Origin: Equus caballus
Taxonomy: Eukaryota > Chordata > Mammalia > Perissodactyla > Equidae
DNA: 64,000 bases
NCBI RefSeq assembly: GCF_041296265.1
Contig: NC_091687.1
Location: forward strand, 101,460,001 to 101,524,000
Direction of reading: 5' to 3'
Part shown: one piece after another, positions 21,166-32,753 of the stretch
Numbering within the stretch: the first letter of the stretch is position 1
Layout: every line of letters begins with the position of its first letter
Position numbers and translations under genes: made by a program
Notes under the pieces: model-generated
What the model was told of the DNA's origin: nothing
The model's database searches: none
Seen by the model: the letters and a program-made list of their open reading frames with translations, nothing else

Positions 21166-24100
21166 AAGTAAAAATAAAGAAACTGAAAAGAACACAAAAC
21201 ATAGAAGCAAATTAATGCCTCTCTACCACTTGATACGTGAGAGATGTGACATGACGGATCCCTGGGGAAAGGAAGGGCTTACGGTAAATAGTGCTGACCG
21301 AATAGAGTAACCATATAGATACTCAGGCCTGCAGAAAACTCAGCTCCTAGTGTTTTCAAGACCTAAGTGTCAAAGAAAAAACTATAAAGCTTTTAGAAGA
21401 TATGAAGGAGAAAGATTTTTAAAATAATATATAAAATAGTTTGCCAAAAAAGGAAACATTGATATATTTGGTTAGATTGAAATCAAGACTATCTCTTAAT
21501 CAATACAGAGCATTAAAAGAATGAAAAGCCAAGGCATAGAATCCTCTTCTCCCAGCCCTTCTAATGGATCAGGTCTCAAACATCATCTCCTCAAAGACGA
21601 GCATATTGCAAAGGTTTGCACTTGTTTTGACTAAGTGACTTTCGACCATATCACTCCAATTTATCATTTTACCCAAATCACTTTACGAAATAAACAACCT
21701 TAAGAATGAAAGCAGAATAGAGTGTTGCCTTTTTTTTTCTGACAATGTAGATGAGCCATTTTCGAATGTTTTGGTGAGAGAATTTTCCAACATAAAAATA
21801 TTTTAAAAGGACAAAGAAGCAAAAAGAAATTCTTTTTTGTCCGTCTTTCCCTTTTTACCAGGAAGAAAAATCTTTTCCAGAAGCACTCCCTCGCCTCAGA
21901 TTTTTTCTTGCATTCCATTGGGCAACAGTGGACCAAATGGCGATCTCTAAACCAGTCACTGATAAAGAGGATGAAATTGACAGCTTGGCTTAGGTTAATC
22001 CTTGTTTAATCCTCTCTAGCACCAGACGAGGTCTACTTTCTGTGATAATTTTACTAATACCTGAAGAAAATCAGTACTAGGTCAGTAAAGAAGGGAGTAA
22101 GAGCCAGAGGGCTGACAACTAGCAGGATCTGCTAAATGGGTTAAGTTCTGAAGCAAGCCTTCTGAATTTTGAGAAGCAGGAAATTAAAGTGTGCTAATTA
22201 TTCCATCCTTCAGTTTTAGGGATCCAATGGATACTTTCTCCAGATAAGACATAATGTTTTAAAAACCTAATGGCTACAATCTCTAAATATAATGGAAAAT
22301 TATTCTTGTGTCAAGGAGATTGTATTAAGAACATTATCTTGTAGTGAAAAACAGATCATGAAGTAGAATGAGTATTTTAGTTGCATAGTGGGTACTTTTA
22401 CTCCTGTTACATTAAAAATATATATATACACTTAAAAATAGCCTGAGGAGTATGAACTGATTTTTATCAAAAATCCTTATCATTATCTGTTTATTCTTCT
22501 CTTCTTATATTTCTCTAAGGGCAAAGAGACATGTGAGATTCCACTAACTAATTGCGTGGGTGATATGGTTGTATTTTCCTGAATTGCTTAACTTATTTTT
22601 ACATTGGGAAAATATTCTTTTTACAGTGAAAAGAAATATCAAAATACTTTCCTAAAATATCATGGGATTACATTTTTGTTGAATTATTCATCTATCTGTC
22701 CTTTAGTCTTGCATCTGTCTATATTTATGGAGAAATTTAGGATATTGAGCTACTGATCCTAACGGTTATGTCAAGGTACTGTGATCTGGAATAAGTTTAG
22801 ATTTTTCTTTGTACTTTTCAGAATTGCCTGCTTTTTTTTTTTTTTTTTTTTTTTTTGTAGATGTGGAGCTCTTGTCCTTTTACAACAAAAATTCTATATT
22901 TTTCCCTAAAAGTGAGTGGGGAGAGAGGATGGGAAAGAGAGACGGAGACTTTTAAGGAAAAGGTCACATGAGTGCATCTCTCCTATTTACCGCTGGAATA
23001 TGAGCAAGGGGAATGCAGACTTGATTCTCTCGATCAGTTGGGTCCCTCAGCACCTCTAACCTGAAAGATGCCTCACACATTACTGGTCTATGCCAAACAT
23101 TCCATTAAGGAAGATAGCGGTGGTCAGAACTCACTCTTCAACCATGGAGCAACATGCAGTGCAATGAACTGATCCCGTTAATCAGCCCAAGCAAGGGGAG
23201 GCAACTGTTGGAGAAGTCTACTGCTATAAGAAAGAAAAGCATCCCCACTTGGAGAGCATTCGTCCATGGCCCATCAGCAGTGGCAAGGAGTTTGAAAACA
23301 AAACTCTTTATTAGGCCAATATATTCCTCACCTGACTTTCTTGGCAGGAAGTAGGTATCAATTAAATGCTTACAGCTACAAGTAAAAAGTGTGATGTTTA
23401 CTAATTACCTGTTTTTCCCTCTGCGTGGATTCTTTGTGCCCATTGCTATCACCTACCACACATGTCGATCCTCCTCAGCCACCTCAGACAATATATCCAT
23501 CCCTCAGGAGATTTCCCTTCTCATTCTGTTTGCACTGGTTATTTCCTAGAAATTCCATCTGCCTTTATCTTGTGTTGGACTCCTTAGTTCATTAAACTCA
23601 CATCTTCCTCTTTCTTGGTTTATTTCCTTGTTTTGATGGAGTATATCCTACAATAGTTCTGTATGGTTAAAAACGCATACCATAGCAGAACTTACAGTGA
23701 AAGTAGTCATCAGCAATAAGAATTTCTCATCATTGCTTATGTTATTTACTTTTTTAAATGACCTATTGAAATTCTATGTGCCAAGTAGACTTGAAATTAA
23801 GTAAGACAGGACTCAAGACCTGCAAAGGAGGAATTATTGTCTCAGAGAAGGCAAAATATTTAAAGGATATTTAGGTGCAGCTCTAGGTGTTGTCTTGTGA
23901 TCTGTAAACACTTTTCTCTCTAAACTGACCTTCATTTAATAAAGGTCCATCACAAATGATGGTGCCCAGTATGCTGTGTAATATTTATTCTTACTAAAAT
24001 ATGAATCAATATAAAAATTAATAACACTCAAAGTCTAGGATTTCCCACAGTAAATGTTTTTGCTCTATCCATTTCAAAGATTAAAAGCAAAAAAATGGAG

Positions 24101-26320
24101 ACAAAACATGCTACCTCTTTGATCCACAGTAGGGTGTGTTAAATGTCATTATATCATGTTCATCAAAAGAAATTAAGTGGTAATTATGCATATCTGAAAG
24201 AATATGCACTAAATTTTTATCCTTAGTGCTATCTGGGTGTTGGTGAATGAAATTTGTTTTTCTGTAATAGTCTTGCTTTGCTAGTAAATAAAGGAAAATG
24301 AACAATAAACACTACATGAGGTAATAACTTATTTAAGCACAACACTGAAGTATGTTATAATAAGTACTTCTAGTCTGCCAGAGAAGACCAATTTGGATTG
24401 GTAGGTTGAAGAATCTTCCATGAGTGCTTTGAAGGATAGGTAATATGTCAAATGGGTAATACGAGGAGAAAATGGACTTGAAACAAGGACTAAATTTCAA
24501 GTGGAAGAATACCTGAGAGTATGACTTGAATGAAGTAGAGTGAGTGTGTTGGCAAATAAGGAGGTAAGTGGAGTGAGAGTCTATTGGAACACAGATTAGT
24601 TTAAGAAAAGAAATAACCCCAATCTGTCTCCTCTTAAGTACACTTTTTACTACTCTCCAATAGATTAAATGTATTAGTTTTATTTTGAAGTGCTCCTTCC
24701 ACCACAGTTGAAGAACTAAGACTATGTAGAGAACTAGATTAAGATACACACTAGGAAGTTAGACCTGGAAGGACTTGACAATCATCAAACATTAACACTT
24801 AGTGCAACAGAGAGAGAGAGATAGCGAGAGAGAGAGAGACAGACAGACAGAAAGTTTCATTTTAACTGTAGCGCTTAACCCAGAATCAAGAAATAAAAAT
24901 GTGGCTCAGAAATCTGGAGATGTTGGAAATGGAGGGAAAACTAAAGAAAGTTAAGGGAGAGGTATATCTAAATTGTCAAGGAAAAATAGTTGTAAGTGAG
25001 AAATGTGCAGTGATTATTTGGCAATGACATTGTCTCCACTGGGAGATCACCTATTTAACTGAAATGATGTCTTAACAGGGTCAGGGCTGCACCTCCTATG
25101 AGAGATCCAGAAATTACAGCCTCTCTTCTGCCGTCAAGCAGGAGGAATTATTGAGTGGAACAATTTTAAAACTGATAAAATACATATGAGAGAAATCAAT
25201 TTATGACATAACCTTGAATCTTTTTTTTCTGTGCTAGAGTCTTGCATAGTTTAGAGACATCCTGGCCTCACCATATCCCAGGCAAACAAAAACAAATTCC
25301 AGACAAACCCAAAAATGCCCATGGGAGACTGACAGCAGAAAATGAATTAACATGGGAAATGCATTCATTGGCTCACCTGCCCATAGGAAAGAAGCAAACT
25401 GCTTAAATCTCTCTGGGGAGAATGTGAGTAGACATAATGCACCTCACTTCTGTTCCCTGAATCATTGTTTGTGTCTGCAGGGAGGGAGTTGGGTTCAAAT
25501 GATGGTAGGACAGCCTCTTCCTTGCAAAGGCAAGTCTCTCATAAAGTTCAGTGATGAGTGTATCTGGGCTTCACCTCCCCATGAGGTCCCTTTAGAGAGG
25601 AGAATCAACCTGAGTCCTTCTTCTCTGTGAGGTTTCTTCTAAGCTCAAGGCCACGTTTGCTAAAAGAACACAGAAGGTACCACTGGAAGGAAAAGTGTTC
25701 ATCAGCCCAGAGAAGAAGTTTGCAGGTGGGTAATTGGAAAGGGGAGTGAATGAGATCACTGGCTCTAGGGATCAATGACTAAATGCCTTCCCTGTGTGGT
25801 CCTAAGCCTGTCTTCATAACTAGGGGCCTGAGGGGGTCTCTAGGGACTACTACCTATCCCCATGGTGTGGCCACAATGCCTCTGACCATCTAGGACCCTC
25901 CATTCATGTTTCACTCATCATCTTCCTGTGGCAACTCTTGGCTTTGTCATGACTGTGTCAGAGGGAAGGAGTCAGCCAGCCTCTCATATAAGTGATCAAC
26001 TGGCTCAAGGGCTACAAGGAACTGCAGGGGCCATGAGGCCCAGGTGTCTCTTCTTAGAACTAGAAGATGCTGAAGGCAGAGGGGAGTGGTCTGCTTGCTC
26101 TGAGACTGATCTTCCTTCCCCTCTCCTAACCTCCTGCCCCACAAATTCTCAGAAACATTGTCCAACCAAACAGGACCCATTTCTCACTTGTCCAGGAGAC
26201 AGACGGCCTTGTCTTATGGAGAAAACTCAGTGTCTTTTTTTGCTCCTTGTTTTAGCAGAGTAATATTATGATGGCTTGACATCTTTCCAAATAGAAGTTA
26301 CCTTGCAATGATAGTTTTCA
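21166..26320. other. Non-coding duplicated flank (copy A)
   Basis: Pairs with 54318-59220. It contains a T25 tract at about 22832-22856, which copy B lacks, and a (GA)n tract at 24809-24852. An open frame at 25928-26263 (111 codons) has a counterpart in copy B but no recognised domain. No gene is supported. Confidence 0.6.
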
Positions 26321-26324
26321 AATC

Positions 26325-26560
26325 CCTCAAAATATATTTTTAAGCACATATTAAGGGTCTTACGTGAGTAAACTCATTTAATTCTTTCAACTATCCCATG
26401 AGGCAAGGTTTAGTATTCACCCCATTTTGCAGATAGAAAAACTGAGGAACAGAGAGGCGCAGATTGGTCACATCACAAAGCTAGTATGTAGCAAAGCCTA
26501 GATTTGAACCCAGGAAGTCGGGCTCAGAATCCGTGTTTGCTTGTTTGTTTCTCAAACTGT
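26325..26560 (-). repeat. MIR SINE (copy A)
   Basis: Reversed MIR words: 'aaactcatttaattctttca', 'cccattttgcagatagaaaa', 'ctgaggaacagagaggcgca', 'gatttgaacccaggaagtcg'. Its duplicate is at 59225-59440, so the insertion predates the duplication, as expected for MIR. Confidence 0.85.
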
Positions 26561-27084
26561 GCCTCTTATTAGGGTCAGGCTAAGCATTAAAGTAACTGTT
26601 GGAGATGGTAAGTAATTTCCGAATAAGCGTGAAAATTGGACAACTCTGAGCTGTCCCAGAGCTGCATCTTTGACAGCCCAGGGCTCTCATTCTCAGTGAC
26701 TGATCAATAGAAACTTTTACTTTGGGTAGGCGCTAAATATCCTAAATATGGCCCTTTTCATTTCACAAGATTCACTGTCTCTCTCACATTGGGATATCTG
26801 GAATGGCAGAACTGACACTTGAGTTTTAATGCTTGCATTTTCTTCTTCAATCCAGGAATGAGGTTACTGTAAAGGATTCCTCCATTTCCTGAAATTCCTT
26901 TTTAAACTGAATTTTAAAAATCAGCATGTAGAATCATTAATAGAAATGAAAGAAAAATGTATGTTTTTAAATTTAAACTCAGAAATAACCATGAGAAAAG
27001 CAAGATAAATATGAAAGAGTTTACAATATCATGATTTTGTTGGATCTCTAATCCCAATGATTTGGAGTCTTCTTTGAATTTTGT

Positions 27085-27290
27085 GGTCTCCTTAATACTA
27101 TTAATAACAGCTCACATTTATTTAACTCCTAATATATATCAGTTTAATGGTATTTATTCTCCACATCAGCCCGTAGACATCTGTTGTCACCATGTACAGA
27201 GGAAAACCGTGGAGCTTAGAGTAAATTACTCAAGCTCACGCGTTCACCTTGCAGAATTGGGATTAGAATGATGTCTGACCAACATGTGAA
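27085..27290 (-). repeat. MIR SINE (copy A), degraded
   Basis: Reversed MIR with 'taataacagctcacatttat', 'catgtacagaggaaaaccgt' and 'gcagaattgggattagaatg'. The copy-B counterpart at about 59975-60235 retains about 50 bp more in the middle. Confidence 0.7.
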
Positions 27291-29229
27291 CCATGCTGCC
27301 ATGATCTCATTCAGGGACCTTATGTTTTTCAGGCCCTGTTAATTTTCATGCCATGGAAGGACAGAAAAACGTATCCATTGAAACTTTTCTCCTTATTCTG
27401 GGCACTGAAGATCTTTCTTTAATGTGTAGCTAGAGTGGACACTTAAAGAAATCTTCACGTAGGTATCTCTCTGTGTATTGTATCTGCAAATCCTTGAAAA
27501 TTTACAAAATGTCTATGCCCCTCGAGGCCTCAGGGATTAAGATCTCTCTGACATCCCATTCAGCTTGATTCAGTGGGACCGATTAACACAATATTTGGTG
27601 TGTCCACAAAGGGCCATATTCCACTCAGTCATTAAATTTATATTGTCCAGGAAATGGGGCAGATTCTCATTTCATCTATCTCCTAATTGGAGCTTCGATA
27701 TATGTCCTTTAAGTGTGCTCTATTGCATGCAATTAAAATATATCAATTAATAACTCAAAGTATACCTATTAGCTCAGGTACAATCAATTCAATAGTATTT
27801 GAGTGATATTGTAAGATATTTTACTGATCGTAATTTGCTGCTGTTTCTTGGGTGTTCCAGTGAACTTTCAACCAAAACTTAGGGAGTTACTTGAGGATGG
27901 CCCTGTCCTTTTAATAGATACACCAAATTCGTGTAGACATGGACACATAGGTTCACATGAAAGGAAGCAAGCGTCGCTCAAAATAGCAATTTTGTGGCAC
28001 TCTGCTCAACTGTGTCTACTAGTGACCATACTGCAAGCATAGGAATGTAAATAAAGGGAATTCACAGAGACGAAGTTTGACATGAGTCCTCCAGCAGTAT
28101 CTAGGGAAAGAGCAGAATTTCATGAGCTGACTTGGGATACAACATTCCCGCTAGAAAGTAGGCTGATTGTCAGAGACTTTTCCTAAGAACCGGATTGAAA
28201 GTTTCCTTTAGAATTTAGATGACAACTAAATTCCCTGTCACTTCTGATTCTGCCTTTACAGGTAACTATTTTATTGTTGTTTTCAATTCTTTTGGTTTTT
28301 AACATGAAATGCCCTAAGCTACATTCAGATAAGAAAACTGGAAAGGCATCGAAATGTTCTATGACTAAAATCATTTCCTTCAACTGTGAAACATCAGAAT
28401 TTTGCTCTGCTTGTGCCCCCATTCACATTTTGGTGGATGTTTCAATAACTTTCAACTGATTTAAGATTTATTTTTACTTTCAGTCAATAGAAGATCTTGA
28501 TCTTTTTCTCTCTCTGTACAATTCACAAAAAAAACTCTATGAAGAAAAATGAGATTGAGGTTTTCCATGTCTCCTTTCCTGTCAAACTTAACTGTTTAAC
28601 ATAATGCAGTGACTTATTTCTCCCATTTGAAGCTCTAAGAAAATCAGCTCAGATTTGAGGTTCCTGTTAAAATTTGGTGAGGATTACGCTCAAGATGAGC
28701 AAAAACGATGGGCAACTATGGTTGTATATTACATTGTGGATTTTTCCAAAATGAAAATGCCTTGTTTTTCTCATGATAATGCATAAAGTGTATTAAAAAA
28801 CAAACAACAAATAAGCAAACAATTTATAGAAGAGGTATGCCCCTGCATAATACTACTCTCTAGAGCTAAAGAGTGCAATTTCCTTTTTAACTTAAAGAAT
28901 TTCCCCCATATGTGTAAAGAGACGCAGAAGACGTGTATATAAATGTGCTTATATATTAAAATATGAATCTAATCATATTATACACACATGGTTTGACCTT
29001 ATGTGGAAAAGTTTTCCTTTTACTATATAAAGATCTATATTACATTTTTAAATGGTAGCATTGTTTTCTGTGCTTTTTACAAAAGTAGCAGAATATTTTA
29101 ATCCATCTCCAATTCATAAACTTTTATGTCAATCCCAAATTTTAGCCATAAACAGGATTACAGTGAATAATTCACAACATCTAGTCCCTATGGTTTGGGG
29201 ACATTGGATTTTTTTCTCTTCCCAGAACT
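27291..29229. other. Non-coding duplicated flank (copy A)
   Basis: Pairs with copy B from about 61300 to 62970. Copy B has about 870 bp extra (about 60431-61297) near the position equivalent to 27487. No gene is seen. Confidence 0.55.
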
Positions 29230-29515
29230 CACGGACTCTTCCTGCCCAGGGACTGGCCTTTACTGTTCCCTGTGCAAGGAGCGGTCTACGTGGCTGCAGT
29301 CAGGATGGACTCCCCTCCATTGTTTAGATTCCACCCATGTGTCTCCTCTTTGGAGAGACCTTTCCTGACAATCCCATCTACAGGAGCCCCTTCAAACCGG
29401 GTCACTGTCTATCATTTACCCTGTTTATTTCCTTCACAGGACTTTTTACTCTCAACAAATATTTTCTTGATTTGTTTACTCCTGTTGGTTTAGGGGTGGT
29501 AATTAACCGTGACCT
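29230..29515 (+). repeat. Probable L2 LINE 3' remnant (copy A)
   Basis: Plus-strand words such as 'agacctttcctgacaatccc', 'tttatttccttcacaggact' and 'gatttgtttactcctg' are typical of the pyrimidine-rich L2 3' region. The duplicate is at about 62975-63250. The small open frames in both copies are consistent with shared repeat sequence, not coding. Confidence 0.5.
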
Positions 29516-30453
29516 CACTTTGCTCCATGACCTGAAAAAATAAATTGAGAGATAGACACAGGAATCAAGTAGGAATTAAAAATATGTTTTATTAGTGAGG
29601 TTCATTGGAAAACATGGTTCATATCTTTAACAAAATTTATTTACAAATTACAATCACAGCCATTAGATCACCCCCACCCCCAATGGGGACAGAACATTCT
29701 CCCACAGGCTGTAACCAGAAGGATAGAAACATAGCTGACCCAACAGGAGAGCAGAGAAGGGGCATCCTTAGTGCCTTTTTCCTGTTTCACAAATCATGTC
29801 AACAAGAGGACAGAGAGGGCAGGTGTGCTCCATAGTGCTTCATCCAGGGTAGGGAGGTCCCTCCTCTCCATGGAAATGTGAGGAACAGATGACAGAAGAC
29901 CACCTACTTGCTCAGAATATGTCTCCCCTTCAGAATATCTCCCTTATCCACTGCTGTGCCTCCAGAGCTTCCAACAGAGGCTGGAACATGATGCACTCAA
30001 GGAATGTGTGTAAGGAATAGTGGAAATATAAATTTAAACTGTATGAAATGATTCACATATCAAATTAGCAAAGGTTAAAACTGATAATTTCTAATATTGG
30101 TGCCCATGTCGGAAACAGGCATGATTCTCACACACTGTCGGCGGGAAGAATTGTACAAATTTCCGGCAAGGAGGCTGGCAGAAAGTATCAAAGCTTTTAG
30201 CGTCTGCTATTTCACTTTTATAATATATCCTAACGAAATAATTGGGAGGGTAGACAAAACTTCAGTTTGAAAGAATATGAATCCCAATGCTACTAAACGT
30301 AAGAGAAACGAGAACCATAAATTTCCAACACAAGGAAATTAAACAAATGGTATTGTAATACAATATTGTGCTAATTTTAAATAATATCTGTAAAATATTA
30401 CTTAAATACATAAGAGTGTTCTGAATGTTAAATGAAAACGGTAGTTAAAAAAC
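29516..30453. other. Non-coding flank (copy A)
   Basis: Contains a conserved 29660-30000 stretch that is closely matched in copy B at 63400-63750. No gene or named repeat. Confidence 0.5.
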
Positions 30454-30720
30454 AGTCTGCATAGGGGCTGGCCTCGTAGAGTAGGGGTCAAGTTTGCGTG
30501 CTCCACTCCAGTGGACCAGTCTTGTCGGGTTTGGATCCCAGGCGCCGACTCAAAAACTACTCATCCAGTCCTGCTGCGTTGGTGTCCCACACACAGAATG
30601 GTGGAAGGCTGGCATGGATGTCAGCTCGGCAAAAGTCTTCCTCAAGCAAAAAGAGGAAGATTGGCAAAAGACAGTAGCTCAGGGGCAATCTTCCTCATCA
30701 AAAAACTTAAAGTCTGTATA
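30454..30720 (+). mobile_element. ERE SINE in copy-A-specific segment
   Basis: Element about 30464-30710: head 'ggggctggcctcgtagagta', body 'ggcatggatgtcagctcggc' and 'aggggcaatcttcctcatca'. The flanks agtctgcata (30454-30463) and agtctgtata (30711-30720) form a target-site duplication with one mismatch. The surrounding 0.8 kb is missing in copy B, so its timing relative to the duplication is unknown. Confidence 0.85.
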
Positions 30721-31820
30721 ATGCAACCCCAATTTTAAAATATAAATTTGAGGATCTGAATCTTTACTAAAAGAAATAATTGCAATTATCTTTTAAATAC
30801 TCTGTTGGATTTGAAACATTACACTAATTTAAACATAAAGATAGTTCAGCCTGTTTCTGGAATAGATGTGAAGAAATATAAAGGGACGGCATGAGGTCAC
30901 CTGGTCTCTCAACGTGATGTTGCCATCCAGCCCTTCAGGGCCCTTTCTCCCTCTGCTCCTGGACACACCCAGGCACCTCCCAGGAGGAGCGCTCTAGAAA
31001 CAAGTAACCAACTGATGCTGCAGCCCGTCCCACTCCCTGTGAGCTGCTCAGAATCCATCAGAACAGCAGGAGGCGGTCAGCATGGGAACAGTGATGAGGA
31101 CGGTCTTCAGGGGATTGGATGACAATGGGAGTTGCCAAAGCTGGGAGGAAATTGTGAGGACGAATGATTCTGTCACACCAGGAAATAAGCTAAGCTCTGG
31201 GATTTGTCTCTATATTAAGTTATAAAAGGGAAAAGAGATAACATCCAAACAAAATACAATTACTGTACAGTTGTCATCTTTATAGATACGCACAGTTAAT
31301 GTAAATATATTTTCTCCTTTTGAATTTCATACTTGAAGAGGCTACCAAAACATCATCATGTATAACTGAATTTAGAATATTTGGATATGTTTATTATGTT
31401 CTTTCACTTATACTTCACAAAATATTCTTTCACTTATACATAAATTTCAGTATCAAGTGCTGATAAAGAAAATAAAACTCTCACAATAAAACTACAAACA
31501 CTGGAGATGGAACAGAGGTCCCAGAAGATTCTAATGTATCAGATTAGGTTATCTTATAGTTCATTTTATTATCAATAAATAACTATATATATATTTATCA
31601 TATTATTCCCTTGATTCAAGTGGCTTATTTTTCTGATTTATATGAGCACACTGAGTCAGTTTTTACAACATATCTAAAAATAGACTATAGAAAACTTGCC
31701 AAAGTAATACATTTCTAAATGCTAACTCTGCAAGTTTCAGTAAATATTTTCTGTTTTGATGGCCTACAGCTCCGAGCTTCCTGTTGTGGACATGGGCTTA
31801 TCTGTCTCTGCCACAGGAGC
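30721..31820. other. Upstream region of the OR2A14-like gene
   Basis: The 1.1 kb before the coding exon holds a GC-richer patch near 30900-31080, shared with copy B where copy B resumes, and then AT-rich DNA. A 102-bp in-frame open extension directly precedes the ATG but is interpreted as intron plus splice site. The 5' non-coding exon is not identified. Confidence 0.5.
31801..31816 (+). promoter_or_regulatory. Probable 3' splice site of the OR2A14-like gene
   Basis: tctgtctctgccacag is a pyrimidine tract ending in AG, four or so bases before the ATG at 31821. This fits the standard OR layout of non-coding 5' exon(s) joined to one coding exon. It also explains why the reading frame appears to extend 34 codons further upstream. 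Confidence 0.65.
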
Positions 31821-32753
31821 ATGACAGACAACCAGACGTGGATCACAGAAGTCACCCTGCTGGGATTCCAGGTGGACCCAGCACTGGAGTTGGTCCTCTT
31901 TGGACTTTTCTCTCTCTTCTATACCCTCACCCTTCTGGGGAATGGGGTCATTCTGGGGCTTATCTGCTTAGATCCTAGACTTCACACCCCCATGTACTTC
32001 TTCCTCTCCCACTTGGCCATCATTGACATGTCCTATGCTTCCAACAATGTCCCCAAGATGCTGGCAAATCTTGTGAGCCAGAAAAGAACTATCTCCTTTG
32101 TTCCTTGCATTATGCAGACATTTCTCTATCTGGCTTTCGCTCACACAGAGTGCCTGATTTTGCTGGTGATGTCCTATGATCGTTTTACAGCAATCTGCCA
32201 CCCCTTACGTTACACTGTCATCATGAGCTGGAAAGTGTGTTTGGTCCTGGTCACCATTTCATGGGCATTTAGCTTCATTTTGGCTCTGGTCCATTTAATT
32301 CTCATCCTGAGGCTGCCCTTCTGTGTGCGTCATGAAATCAACCACTTCTTCTGTGAAATCCTGTCTGTCCTCAAGCTGGCCTGTGCTGACACTAGGCTCA
32401 ACCAAGTTGTCATCTTTGCATCCTGTGTTTTTATCTTAGTCGGGCCCCTGTGCTTGGTGGTGGTCTCCTACACACGCATCCTCTTTGCTGTCCTCAAGAT
32501 CCAGTCTGGGGAGGGCCGCAGAAAGGCCTTCTCTACATGCTCCTCCCACCTCTGTGTGGTCGGGCTCTTCTTTGGCAGCGCCATTGTCATGTACATGGAC
32601 CCCAAATCCCACCATCCTGAGGAGCAGCAGAAGATCCTTTCCCTGTTTTACAGTCTTTTCAACCCTATGCTGAACCCACTGATCTACAGCCTCAGGAACA
32701 CAGAGGTCAAGAGTGCCCTGAGGAGAGCACTGTGCAAGGAGAGGCCAGTGTGA
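31821..32753 (+). CDS. OR2A14: Intact olfactory receptor, OR2A14-like
   Basis: A 310-residue class A odorant receptor, single coding exon, expected in olfactory sensory neuron cilia and coupling to Golf. Seen: NQT glycosylation site at 4-6, GN at 40-41, LHTPMYFFLSHLAIIDMSY from 54, TM3 Cys96, MSYDRF at 117-122 (DRF in place of DRY), CHPLRY, HEINHFFCEILSVLKLACAD at 171-190 with Cys178 and Cys188, SYTRIL in TM5-ICL3, KAFSTCSSHLCVVGLFFGSA from 235, EEQQKILSLFYSLFNPMLNPLIYSLRN from 268. No stop or frameshift. The frame is open for 34 codons upstream, but Met35 is chosen because the usual OR2A start (M..NQTWITEV) and a splice acceptor sit there. AHTECLIL, HEINHFFCEIL and ..HPEEQQK..SLFYSLFNPMLN match human OR2A14 best as I recall it, with OR2A2/OR2A12 next. 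A possible polyadenylation signal AATAAA is at about 32901. Confidence 0.93.
   Translation: MTDNQTWITEVTLLGFQVDPALELVLFGLFSLFYTLTLLGNGVILGLICLDPRLHTPMYFFLSHLAIIDMSYASNNVPKMLANLVSQKRTISFVPCIMQTFLYLAFAHTECLILLVMSYDRFTAICHPLRYTVIMSWKVCLVLVTISWAFSFILALVHLILILRLPFCVRHEINHFFCEILSVLKLACADTRLNQVVIFASCVFILVGPLCLVVVSYTRILFAVLKIQSGEGRRKAFSTCSSHLCVVGLFFGSAIVMYMDPKSHHPEEQQKILSLFYSLFNPMLNPLIYSLRNTEVKSALRRALCKERPV

Larger units (their letters stand above)
19809..31049 (+). repeat. Segmental duplication, copy A
   Basis: Pairs with 51871-64000 in the same orientation. Matching landmarks: 20533 with 52596 (pseudogene 3' end), 21176 with 54323, 22205 with about 55610 (first-glance identity about 95%), 23154 with about 56540, 25950 with 58840, 29340 with 63087, and 31041 with 63992. 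By eye, mismatches are roughly 4-10% outside indels. Copy-A-only segments are about 25377-25877 and 30210-30990. Copy A has lost most of an L1 that is present in copy B. Confidence 0.92.

Noticed and set aside
24333-24749. 138-codon minus-strand open frame
   Set aside because: Low-complexity, Leu/Ile/Phe-rich translation of AT-rich DNA. The duplicated counterpart near 57774-58100 is broken into a shorter, different frame.
29272-29493. 73-codon frame conserved in both copies (also 63022-63243)
   Set aside because: It overlaps an L2-like repeat. Conservation is explained by the recent duplication.
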